From Stenotrophomonas raiganjensis (SeqCode) (lineage in GTDB: Bacteria; Pseudomonadota; Gammaproteobacteria; Xanthomonadales; Xanthomonadaceae): a stretch of 39,885 nucleotides of DNA. A model generated the notes under the pieces. It was given only the letters and a program-made list of their open reading frames with translations, had not been told where the DNA came from and did not search any database. Location: positions 1 to 39,885 of the forward strand of contig NZ_JAUTXR010000168.1 of assembly GCF_030658505.1 (NCBI RefSeq), given 5' to 3'. The first letter of the stretch is position 1. Every line of letters starts with the position of its first letter. Positions 33,170 through 39,885 of the stretch are shown here, piece after piece. The translations under genes were made by a program, and so were the position numbers.

Positions 33170-33815
33170 GCCGCCGCGCGTTTCGCCGGCCACCGGCGCG
33201 GCCAGCGCCGGATTGGTCGAGATCCGTTCGCTTTCGCCGCATATCGAGTTGGACATCCGCTACGCCAGTGCCAACAACTTCACCGGCGCGCGTGTTCCGG
33301 GCTACGAGGCGCCTTCCTGTTACCTGCTGGCGTCGGTGGCGACGGCACTGGCGCAGGTGGAACATGACCTGCGCGCGCAGGGCTTCGGCCTGCGCCTGTA
33401 CGACTGCTACCGTCCGGTGCGCTCGGTGCAGGCCTTCATGGCCTGGGTGAACGATCCCCACGAGCTCTCGCGCAAGGCCTTGCAGTACCCGGATCTGGAC
33501 AAGCCGCGCTTGCTGGCCGACGGCTACATTGCCGAACGTTCCGGCCACAGCCGTGGCGCGACCGTTGATCTGGGATTGCTGGATTGCCGCAGCGGCACCT
33601 GCATGCCGTTGGACATGGGCACGGACTTCGACTTCTTCGGCCCACGTGCGCACACGCAGACGAGCGGACTGAGCGAGGTGCAGCAGGCAAACCGCCAGCA
33701 GTTGGTACAGGCGATGGCGCGCCGTGGCTTCGTGAACTACCCCCAGGAGTGGTGGCACTACACCCTGCAACCCGAACCGGACCCGGGCACCGCGTACGAC
33801 GTCCCAGTGAGGTAG
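33102..33815 (+). CDS. Secreted D-alanyl-D-alanine dipeptidase (VanX/DdpX family)
   Basis: A 237-residue zinc dipeptidase that hydrolyses D-Ala-D-Ala. The signal peptide (1-22: TSRTCISLVLATVLASSASA) places it in the periplasm. The zinc and catalytic residues are all present: H149 and D156 in SGHSRGATVDLGLL, E216 and H219 in EWWHY, and the supporting arginine R104 in YDCYRPVR. The length fits E. coli DdpX plus a signal. Its ATG is 68 bp inside the serine hydrolase gene, in another frame. Free D-Ala from this enzyme would be a usable carbon and nitrogen source. Protection against vancomycin is not expected without VanA/VanH partners, which are absent. Confidence 0.9.
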   Translation: MTSRTCISLVLATVLASSASAAEPPRVSPATGAASAGLVEIRSLSPHIELDIRYASANNFTGARVPGYEAPSCYLLASVATALAQVEHDLRAQGFGLRLYDCYRPVRSVQAFMAWVNDPHELSRKALQYPDLDKPRLLADGYIAERSGHSRGATVDLGLLDCRSGTCMPLDMGTDFDFFGPRAHTQTSGLSEVQQANRQQLVQAMARRGFVNYPQEWWHYTLQPEPDPGTAYDVPVR

Positions 33816-33823
33816 GGGTATCG

Positions 33824-33840
33824 GCAGGGCTGCGCCCTGC
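33824..33840 (+). terminator. Hairpin after the VanX-type gene
   Basis: GCAGGGC-TGC-GCCCTGC forms a 7-bp perfect stem 9 bp after the TAG, without a T tract. It is immediately followed by a SMAG palindrome. Confidence 0.45.
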
Positions 33841-33847
33841 ACCCGCG

Positions 33848-33872
33848 GTAGTGCCGACCGTTGGCCGGCAAC
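33848..33872. repeat. SMAG-type palindrome
   Basis: GGTAGTGCCGACCGTTGGCCGGCAA carries the GTAG head and a stem with one mismatch. It follows the muropeptide-locus plus-strand operon. Confidence 0.8.
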
Positions 33873-34066
33873 ATCAGGAGCAACAGCAACAGCATGCATT
33901 CCGTGGGAACGCGGAGCGGGGTTCACGGTGGCCCCGCACATTCACAGTGCCCGCCAACCCTCAGTAGGCCGCTTTGGCTTTGGCCGTTGCCTGAAGCCTC
34001 TGCGGATGCAGGGTGCAACCCTGCCGATACCCTTACACTGGCCGCCTTCCCACCGCTGCCCATTCG

Positions 34067-34438
34067 ATGAACCTTCCCCTGCACTTCGGCCTGCTCGGTA
34101 CCCTGGAGGCTGGCGCCATCGCCCTGCTGGTCGGCCTGCTGGTGTACTTCCTGTGGTCACGGTTGTGCCGGCTGCTGCACTGGTCGATGGGGCATGCAAT
34201 CGGCTGGGCCTGCGTCATCTCGGTGGTGGCCTCGGCTGGTGTCGACGCGTGGAAGCTGTTCTACATGGGCATCGTGCGGCTGGAGTCGCCGCTGTACGCG
34301 CGCCTGTTCCTGGCCACCATCCACGATCCGAATGAACTCGGCAGCCGCGTGGTGCTGGAGATCGCTGGCGCGCTGGCCGGTGTGGCGCTGGGATGGGTGA
34401 TGTTCAGTTCGCGGTCATCGGAAAAAACCGTCGACTGA
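34067..34438 (+). CDS. Small inner-membrane protein of unknown function
   Basis: A 123-residue protein with three membrane segments (about residues 10-32, 42-62 and 95-115). The loop between the second and third (KLFYMGIVRLESPLYARLFLATIHDPNELGSR) is the most polar and distinctive part. No known family is recognised. It is a single gene between repeats. The upstream 33873-34066 holds no other supported gene. Downstream, 34439-34670 holds no gene that I can support and presumably carries the promoter of the EF-hand gene. Confidence 0.65.
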   Translation: MNLPLHFGLLGTLEAGAIALLVGLLVYFLWSRLCRLLHWSMGHAIGWACVISVVASAGVDAWKLFYMGIVRLESPLYARLFLATIHDPNELGSRVVLEIAGALAGVALGWVMFSSRSSEKTVD

Positions 34439-34670
34439 CGCAGGTTTTTCGTTGGTTGCCAGTTAAACCGGGCAGCGCTGAATGTGCAGCTTATGAGCTG
34501 CTCACTTCCCGCTAACCATCGCGCTAGAGCATGCGTGGCGTCGAGTGGTTAATCGTGCGTGTGCGTGCCGGTCGCGGGGCAAAATCGATTCAGAAAGGCG
34601 GTGGCAGGGTAGGTGCCGTGCGGAATCAATACGCCGCGCAACACCACCCAACCGGTAGGAGACACCCCTG

Positions 34671-35087
34671 ATGACTATTCGCAACCGCAAGCCCCTGATC
34701 GCCCTGATCGTCGCCGCCGGCAGCGTGCTGGCCATCCCGGCGATGGCCCAGTCGGCCAAGCAGCAGGCCGCGCAGGCACAGAACGAGGCCGCCCAGGCCC
34801 AGCAGGCAGCGGCACAGGCGGGCCAGGCGGCTGACCAGGCAACCAATGCGGCCGCATCGGCGTCGGCCCAGGCCAACGGCGGTGGCCAGACCTGGGCCAG
34901 TATCGATACCGATGGCAACGGCACCATCAGCAAGACCGAGGCGCAGGTGAATGCAGGCCTGGCGCAGGTGTTCGATCAGGCCGATACCAACAAGGACGGC
35001 GAATTGAGCGCCGATGAGTACAAGGCCTACGTGGCCGCCCAGCAGGCCGGTGCCGGTGGCGCCGCTCAGGGTGCGCAGGGCAGGTAA
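34671..35087 (+). CDS. Secreted EF-hand calcium-binding protein
   Basis: The 138-residue protein has a signal peptide (1-26, ending AMA) and a Gln/Ala-rich helical or coiled-coil stretch (about 28-70). Two EF-hands follow: D79-x-D81-x-N83 with E90 (DTDGNGTISKTE) and D105-x-N107-x-D109 with E116 (DTNKDGELSADE). It ends in a Gly/Ala-rich tail. Related periplasmic EF-hand proteins are common in xanthomonads, but their roles are mostly unknown. Calcium binding is predicted from the loops. The ATG follows GTAGGAGACACCCCTG. A strong terminator follows, so it is monocistronic. Confidence 0.88.
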   Translation: MTIRNRKPLIALIVAAGSVLAIPAMAQSAKQQAAQAQNEAAQAQQAAAQAGQAADQATNAAASASAQANGGGQTWASIDTDGNGTISKTEAQVNAGLAQVFDQADTNKDGELSADEYKAYVAAQQAGAGGAAQGAQGR

Positions 35088-35109
35088 TTCCTGCATCGGG
35101 GCGTATGGG

Positions 35110-35142
35110 AACCCGGGCGGCTGCGGCCGCCCGGGTTTTTTT
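35110..35142 (+). terminator. Rho-independent terminator after the EF-hand gene
   Basis: ACCCGGGCGGC-TGCG-GCCGCCCGGGT followed by six further T is an 11-bp perfect stem with a T tract. Confidence 0.9.
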
Positions 35143-35171
35143 CGACATCGGCGCCCCTGTATCCTTGGCCG

Positions 35172-35918
35172 ATGAATACCCCCACGCCTGCGCCGTCGCG
35201 CGCCATCGGCCTGGTCGGTTTTGACGGTGACGATACGCTGTGGAAGAGCGAGGACTACTACCGCAAGGCCGAGCAGGATTACCTTGACCTGCTGTCGCGC
35301 TATGTCGACGTGCATGACACCCAGACCGCGCGCCACCTGCTGGAAGTGCAGCAGCGCCACCTGGGCACCTTCGGCTACGGTGTGAAGAGCATGACGCTGT
35401 CGATGATCGAAGCGGCCATCGACATCACCGGCCAGCGCATCGAGGTCAAGGACATCCAGCGCATCCTCGATATCGGCCACGACACCCTGCGCCACCCGGT
35501 CGAACTGATCGACGGTGTGCGCGAAGCGGTGGCGGCCATCGCCGAGCACTACCCGGTGGTGCTGATCACCAAGGGCGACCTGTTCCACCAGGAAGCGAAG
35601 ATCAAGGTCGCCAACCTGGCCGAGCTGTTCCCGCGCATCGAGATCGTCTCCGAGAAGGACCCGGAGACCTACGCCCGCGTGCTGGCCGAGTTTGACCTGC
35701 CGATGCAGCGCTTCGTGATGGTTGGCAACTCGCTGCGTTCGGACATCGAGCCGGTGGTGACCCTGGGCGGCTGGGGCGTGCATACCCCGTACGCGGTGAC
35801 CTGGGCCCACGAGACCCAGCACGGCGTGGCCGACGACGAACCGCGCATGGTCACCGCCGATACCGCCCACGATTGGCCGGCCGCCCTGGCCGCGATCGAG
35901 GCCAAGGCGGCGGCCTGA
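35172..35918 (+). CDS. HAD-superfamily hydrolase
   Basis: A cytosolic protein of 248 residues with the HAD phosphatase motifs in order: motif I FDGDDTLW with the nucleophile D18 and D20, a helical cap (about 28-110), motif II in VVLITKGD (Thr), motif III lysine in the VSEKDPETY region, and motif IV VGNSLRSDIEP with the metal-binding acid. The substrate is unknown. The start ATG follows the EF-hand terminator by 30 bp. The next gene begins 31 bp after its stop, so they may be co-transcribed. Confidence 0.88.
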   Translation: MNTPTPAPSRAIGLVGFDGDDTLWKSEDYYRKAEQDYLDLLSRYVDVHDTQTARHLLEVQQRHLGTFGYGVKSMTLSMIEAAIDITGQRIEVKDIQRILDIGHDTLRHPVELIDGVREAVAAIAEHYPVVLITKGDLFHQEAKIKVANLAELFPRIEIVSEKDPETYARVLAEFDLPMQRFVMVGNSLRSDIEPVVTLGGWGVHTPYAVTWAHETQHGVADDEPRMVTADTAHDWPAALAAIEAKAAA

Positions 35919-35949
35919 CAGGGCCCGGCGGCTGCGGCAGAATCGGGCC

Positions 35950-36438
35950 ATGAACCACCGACTGCGCATGCTGCTGTTGTCCCTGCTGCTGGCGCCGGCC
36001 ACCGTGCTGGCCCAGCAGACGGCCGAGCGTTCGGCCACCTATGAAGTGGACACCGGCGACAGCTGGGTCGATGCCCAGCTGCAGGACATCAACCATTACG
36101 CCGAGCGCTACCCGGATGCCTTTCTCGATGAGGTGTCGCGCTATGCCGACGTGCCGCGTGGCTACATCAGCGCGCTGTTCACCACCCACGGTTGGCAGGC
36201 TGGGGATATCTACTTCGCCTGTTTCTGGGCCAAGGCCAGCGGCCAGACCTGCCGTGAGAGCGTGCGCGCCTTCAGCCAGGACCGGGAAGGCGGCTGGGAA
36301 GCGGTGGTGAAGCGGATGCCAGTGAAGCCGCAGAACCTGCATGTGCGTGCGGTGCGCCACGCCATCGTGGCCAGCTACAGGCACTGGGACCGGCCGATCA
36401 CCCTGGATGCCACCCTGAAGCGCCAGCTCAACCGGTAG
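35950..36438 (+). CDS. Small secreted protein of unknown function
   Basis: The product has 162 residues. The signal peptide is evident (MNHRLRMLLLSLLLAPATVLAQ, cut near residue 21). The mature part is mixed helix and strand with conserved-looking aromatics (DSWVDAQLQDINHYAERYPDAFLDEVSRYADVPRGYISALF) and two cysteines close together (ACFWAKASGQTC, C-x10-C), likely a disulfide. I do not recognise a family by name. It sits 31 bp after the HAD hydrolase and is followed by nested palindromic repeats. Confidence 0.7.
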   Translation: MNHRLRMLLLSLLLAPATVLAQQTAERSATYEVDTGDSWVDAQLQDINHYAERYPDAFLDEVSRYADVPRGYISALFTTHGWQAGDIYFACFWAKASGQTCRESVRAFSQDREGGWEAVVKRMPVKPQNLHVRAVRHAIVASYRHWDRPITLDATLKRQLNR

Positions 36439-36573
36439 TGCCGGGCCGCGTCCGGTGGGTGCGAACCTTGGTTCGCACGGAACTGTCAGGGGCCCGTGCA
36501 GGAGCAGTGCGAACCAAGGTTCGCACCTACCAGGAGCAGTCCGGAGGTTGCCGGCCGGTGGCCGGCACTACCG
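36433..36573. repeat. Nested repeat: SMAG arms around a paired GTGCGAACC palindrome
   Basis: Outer arms CGGTAGTGCCGG (36433-36444) and CCGGCACTACCG (36562-36573) enclose an inner pair, GTGCGAACCTTGGTTCGCAC near 36459-36478 and GTGCGAACCAAGGTTCGCAC near 36507-36526, each palindromic and mutually inverted. The left outer arm overlaps the stop of the preceding gene. Confidence 0.8.
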
Positions 36574-36667
36574 GTATTTTTCATGTTGCTCTGCATATCG
36601 CCGCCGCCGCGCGCTCCGGCGACAATACGGGTTCGAGCTGTTCCCCGTTCCCGTAATCGAGTGACTG

Positions 36668-38029
36668 ATGAGCGCCTCTTTCGTTTCGCCTGATGTGATC
36701 CGCCGCCTGTTCGCGCAGGCCATGTCCCGCATGTACCGCACCGAAGTGCCGCTGTACGGCACGCTGGTGGAACTGGTGGAGCGGATCAACGCGCAGGTGC
36801 TGGAGCAGGACCCAGCGCTGGCTGCGCAGCTGCAGCGCAACGACGAGCGTGCGCGCCTGGATGAAGAGCGCCACGGTGCGATCCGCGTCGGCACCGTGCA
36901 GGAACTGGCCACGCTGCGCCGCCTGTTCGCGGTGATGGGCATGTACCCGGTCGGCTACTACGACCTGTCGGTGGCCGGCGTACCGGTGCATTCTACCGCG
37001 TTCCGCCCGCTGACCGGTGCCGCGCTGGCGCAGAATCCGTTCCGCGTGTTCACTTCGCTGCTGCGCCTGGAGCTGATCGAAGACGAGGCCCTGCGTGCCG
37101 AATCGGCGAAGATCCTTGCACGCCGCCGCATCTTCACCGACGGCGCACTGGCGCTGATCGACCAGGCCGAGCATGACGGCGGGCTGTCGCAGGCCGATGC
37201 CGAGCGCTTCGTCGATGAAGCACTGGAAACCTTCCGCTGGCATGGCGATGCCACCGTCGATCTGCCGACCTACCACGCGCTGCACAACGCGCATCGCCTG
37301 GTGGCCGACGTGGTCAGCTTCCGCGGCCCGCACATCAACCACCTGACGCCGCGCACGCTGGACATCGACGCCGCGCAGGCGGCGATGATCGAACACGGCA
37401 TGGCGGCCAAGGCGGTGATCGAAGGCCCGCCGCGCCGCGCCTGCCCGATCCTGCTGCGCCAGACCAGCTTCAAGGCGCTGGAAGAAGCGGTGCATTTCCC
37501 GGATGCCGAAGGTGGCGATGCCGGCACCCATACCGCACGCTTTGGCGAGATCGAACAACGTGGCCTGGCGCTGACCCCGAAGGGCCGCGCGCTGTACGAC
37601 CAGCTGCTGTCGCAGGCACGCGATGCCGGTGGCGAAGGCAGCACCGGCGGCGACTACGGCCAGCGGCTGCAGGCGGTGTTCGCCAGCTTCCCGGATGACC
37701 ACGACACCCTGCGCCAGGAAGGCCTGGGGTATTACCGCTACCAGCTGACCGACGCCGGCCGTGCCGCGCCCGAACGCGTGGCCGATCTGCCGGCCGAAGT
37801 GCTGGTGGCCGCCGGCTTGGCCACGGCCGACCCGATCGTCTACGAGGATTTCCTGCCGGTGAGCGCCGCGGGCATCTTCCAGTCGAACCTGGGCGGCGAA
37901 GAGCAGCGCGCCTATGCGGCACACGCCAACCGCGAGGCCTTCGAACAGGCGCTGGGCGTGGCGGTGAATGACGAGTTCGAGATCTACGAGCGGCTGCAGG
38001 CTGAGTCGCTGGCGGCGCTGCGCGGGTAA
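36668..38029 (+). CDS. 2-oxoadipate dioxygenase/decarboxylase (HglS/YdcJ, DUF1338 family)
   Basis: A 453-residue cytosolic non-haem Fe(II) enzyme. The Pseudomonas putida relative HglS turns 2-oxoadipate into D-2-hydroxyglutarate in D-lysine catabolism. Key segments are present: ERHGAIRVGT (H69, R73 for metal and substrate), MYPVGYYDLSVAGVPVHSTAFRP (H108), RGPHINHLTPR (H222, H225) and the C-terminal YEDFLPVSAAGIFQSNL with the acidic ligand region. The length is as in YdcJ. No other lysine-degradation gene is next to it. The ATG at 36668 lies in a short AT-richer leader after the repeat. Confidence 0.88.
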   Translation: MSASFVSPDVIRRLFAQAMSRMYRTEVPLYGTLVELVERINAQVLEQDPALAAQLQRNDERARLDEERHGAIRVGTVQELATLRRLFAVMGMYPVGYYDLSVAGVPVHSTAFRPLTGAALAQNPFRVFTSLLRLELIEDEALRAESAKILARRRIFTDGALALIDQAEHDGGLSQADAERFVDEALETFRWHGDATVDLPTYHALHNAHRLVADVVSFRGPHINHLTPRTLDIDAAQAAMIEHGMAAKAVIEGPPRRACPILLRQTSFKALEEAVHFPDAEGGDAGTHTARFGEIEQRGLALTPKGRALYDQLLSQARDAGGEGSTGGDYGQRLQAVFASFPDDHDTLRQEGLGYYRYQLTDAGRAAPERVADLPAEVLVAAGLATADPIVYEDFLPVSAAGIFQSNLGGEEQRAYAAHANREAFEQALGVAVNDEFEIYERLQAESLAALRG

Positions 38030-38039
38030 ACCGCTTGCT

Positions 38040-38152
38040 GTGGAGCCGAGCGTGGGCTCGGCTCTACAGGGATTCTGCGGAGCGGCCCCTTGTAGAGCCG
38101 AGCCATGCTCGGCTGTACAGGGATGGAGCGTCGAGCATGGCTCGACTCTACA
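38040..38152. repeat. Cluster of three REP-like arms (GAGCCGAGC type)
   Basis: GGAGCCGAGCGTGGGCTCGG (from 38042), TGTAGAGCCGAGCCATGCTC (from 38091) and TCGAGCATGGCTCGACTCTA (from 38131) are three related palindromic units in tandem, between convergent genes. Confidence 0.8.
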
Positions 38153-38162
38153 GACGCAGGCC

Positions 38163-39677
38163 TCAGCTCTTCATCGTGCCGGTATCCAGCCAACGCTGGT
38201 GCCACGACAGCGCTTCCGGCAGCAGGTGCGGGGTGTGCTTGCCGTAGCTCTCGCGGCTGGCACGGTCGAAGTAATCCTGCAGCTGCGGGCGGAAATCCGG
38301 GTGCGCGCAGTTGTCGATCAGCACCTGTGCGCGCTTGCGCGGGGTCAGACCGCGCAGATCGGCCAGGCCCTGTTCGGTGACGATCACCGACACGTCGTGC
38401 TCGGTGTGGTCGACATGGCTGGCCATCGGCACGATCGCCGAGATGGTGCCGTTCTTGGCGGTGGACGGGCTCAGGAACGCCGACAGGAAACCGTTGCGGG
38501 CAAAGTCACCGGAACCGCCGATGCCGTTCATGATCCGCGTGCCCATCACGTGCGTCGAATTGACGTTGCCGTAGATGTCCACCTCGATCATGCCATTCAT
38601 GCCGATGCAGCCGAGGCGGCGCACCAGTTCCGGATGGTTGGAGATTTCCTGCGTGCGCATGATGATGCGCTCGCGGTAGAAATCGATGTTCTCCTTGAAC
38701 GTCTCATTCGCCTGCGGGCTCAGCGCGAAGCCGGTGCACGAGGCATAGCTCAGCACGCCGTCGCGCAGCAGGTCGAGCATGCCGTCCTGGATCACTTCGG
38801 TGAACGCGGCCAGGTCGCGGAAACCACTCTTGGCCAGGCCGGCCAGCACGGCGTTGGGGATGTTGCCCACGCCTGACTGCAGCGGCAGCAGGTTCGGCGG
38901 CAGGCGGCCCTTCTTCACCTCGTGCTTGAGGAACTCGATCAGGTGCGAGGCGATCTGCTCGCTGGTCGCATCGATCGGGCTGAACGGGCTGTTGCGGTCC
39001 GGGCCGTTGGTACGCACCACGGCCACGATCTTGTCCGGGTCGCAGCGCAGCGCGGTGTCGCCGATGCGGTCGTTGGCGTTCACCAGCGGAATCGGCTTGC
39101 GGTGCGGCGGCAGCGCGGTGCCGTAGTAGATGTCGTGCATGCCGTCGACGCCGGCCGGCTGCCATTCGTTGACCTCGACGATCACCTTCTTCGCCAGGTC
39201 CAGCCAGGTCTTGTTGTTGCCGACCGAGGTGGAGGGCACCAGCGAGCCATCTTCGCGGATGGCCGAGACTTCGATCACGGCGGTATCGATCTCGCCGTAG
39301 AAACCGAACCACACGTGCTGGGCGACGTGGCTGAGGTGGATGTCGATGTAATCCAGCTTGCCTTCGTTGATGCGGTTGCGTGCATCCGGGTCGCTCTGGA
39401 ACGGCATGCGCATGGCGATGCCATCGGCCTTGGCCAGCGCGCCATCGAGCTCCGGTGCGGTCGAGGCGCCGGTCATCAGCTTGATCTGGAAGGGATTGCC
39501 CTGGGCATGCACCGCTTCGATGCGGCGGGCCAGTTCGACGGGAACGGCCTTGGGATACCCGGAGCCGGTAAAGCCGCTCATGGCCACGGTTTCACCGGGC
39601 TGGATCAGCGCGGCTGCGGCCTCGGCGGAGACCACGCGGTCACGGAGACGCGCGTTGGCGATGCGATCAACAGACAT
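38163..39677 (-). CDS. Acetyl-CoA hydrolase/transferase family CoA-transferase
   Basis: The 504-residue protein is of the type that moves CoA between succinyl-CoA, acetate or propionate (E. coli ScpC, Acetobacter AarC). Visible features are the N-terminal MSGFTGSGYPKAVP, the SGVGNIPNAVLAGLAKSGF segment followed by FTEVIQDGM, which carries the catalytic glutamate, and GIGGSGDFARNG near the C-terminus. Full length is normal. The substrate could be succinate/acetate or propionate. It converges on the HglS-like gene across a REP cluster and appears monocistronic. The upstream 39678-39885 holds no gene I can support. Confidence 0.9.
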   Translation of the reverse strand: MSVDRIANARLRDRVVSAEAAAALIQPGETVAMSGFTGSGYPKAVPVELARRIEAVHAQGNPFQIKLMTGASTAPELDGALAKADGIAMRMPFQSDPDARNRINEGKLDYIDIHLSHVAQHVWFGFYGEIDTAVIEVSAIREDGSLVPSTSVGNNKTWLDLAKKVIVEVNEWQPAGVDGMHDIYYGTALPPHRKPIPLVNANDRIGDTALRCDPDKIVAVVRTNGPDRNSPFSPIDATSEQIASHLIEFLKHEVKKGRLPPNLLPLQSGVGNIPNAVLAGLAKSGFRDLAAFTEVIQDGMLDLLRDGVLSYASCTGFALSPQANETFKENIDFYRERIIMRTQEISNHPELVRRLGCIGMNGMIEVDIYGNVNSTHVMGTRIMNGIGGSGDFARNGFLSAFLSPSTAKNGTISAIVPMASHVDHTEHDVSVIVTEQGLADLRGLTPRKRAQVLIDNCAHPDFRPQLQDYFDRASRESYGKHTPHLLPEALSWHQRWLDTGTMKS

Positions 39678-39885
39678 GACGACAGTGTTTCTGGGGGGAA
39701 TCCCGATTATCGGCCATCCTCATCCGTACGGGGGGTTCTACCTTCGTGGAATGGCTTTTCCCCACAGGGGTCACCCATACCCACCGGTTTTGTTTTGCAG
39801 TGCAGCGTGCAAAGTGCTTTCGCAGCCCGCACGATGGCCCTGCATCCCGACGTGGGGGAGGGAGCAGAGCCCGCTGGCAGTTCGC

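Noticed and set aside
33102..33815. Vancomycin-resistance gene
   Set aside because: The protein is VanX-like, but vanA/vanH partners are missing, the protein is exported and the host is Gram-negative. A catabolic role fits better.
33861..34070. Small open frame of 69 codons before the membrane-protein gene
   Set aside because: No ribosome site and low-complexity Pro/Trp/Leu sequence starting inside a SMAG repeat.
39834..39885. A plus-strand gene starting at ATG 39834
   Set aside because: Only about 17 codons are visible, with no ribosome site and no recognisable sequence.

Overview
This is a GC-rich (about two-thirds G+C), gene-dense window from a gammaproteobacterium of the Xanthomonadaceae, most likely the Stenotrophomonas maltophilia complex. 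That assignment rests on protein sequences typical of the group, on frequent GTAG-type palindromes (the SMAG repeats known from S. maltophilia) and on TGTAGAGCCGAGC-type palindromes between genes. No rRNA, tRNA, CRISPR array, prophage or complete insertion sequence was recognised.

Layout. 1-2832: end of a cytochrome c oxidase assembly operon (SCO-like protein, ctaA, cyoE). A 76-bp sequence at 75-150 recurs exactly, inverted, at 19778-19853, and the left edge may be rearranged or chimeric. 2974-5202: a ChaN/TraB-fold secreted protein, then two accessory secreted-protein genes (one frameshifted) lying between two copies of a 76-bp palindromic repeat. 5320-8588 (minus): a bile-acid-symporter-like carrier, a periplasmic tyrosine-phosphatase-like protein and dnaG. 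8651-11598 (minus): a YihY-family membrane protein, yqeY and rpsU. With dnaG these form a macromolecular-synthesis-type cluster, interrupted by a plus-strand secreted protein gene at 9782-10720. tsaD diverges from rpsU.

12824-20779: a HEPN/Abi-like gene, a terminated non-coding stretch that may encode a small RNA, folB, a YbdG-like mechanosensitive channel, a cytosolic GH3 beta-glucosidase with a LacI-type operator, a lipoprotein, a PQQ-type aldose dehydrogenase, a YiaA-like membrane protein and a small unknown protein.

20890-33815 is the most interesting part. It looks like a dedicated locus for taking up and dismantling peptidoglycan peptides. One minus-strand run encodes an RpiR/MurR-type regulator, a YkuD-fold L,D-transpeptidase and an APC-type amino-acid permease. 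A second minus-strand pair encodes an NlpC/P60 endopeptidase and an L-Ala-D/L-Glu-type dipeptide epimerase. Diverging from that pair, a plus-strand operon encodes a transglutaminase-fold secreted protein, a 999-residue TonB-dependent receptor, an S12-type serine hydrolase and a VanX-type D-Ala-D-Ala dipeptidase. The inferred path is outer-membrane import of muropeptides, periplasmic trimming, uptake of small products, and cytosolic epimerisation so that D-Glu enters central metabolism. Two AT-rich palindromes in the divergent promoter are candidate regulator sites.

34067-39885: a small membrane protein, an EF-hand protein, a HAD hydrolase, a small secreted protein, a 2-oxoadipate dioxygenase/decarboxylase (HglS/YdcJ family) and, on the minus strand, an acetyl-CoA hydrolase/transferase. 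SMAG-like and other palindromic repeats separate several of these genes.
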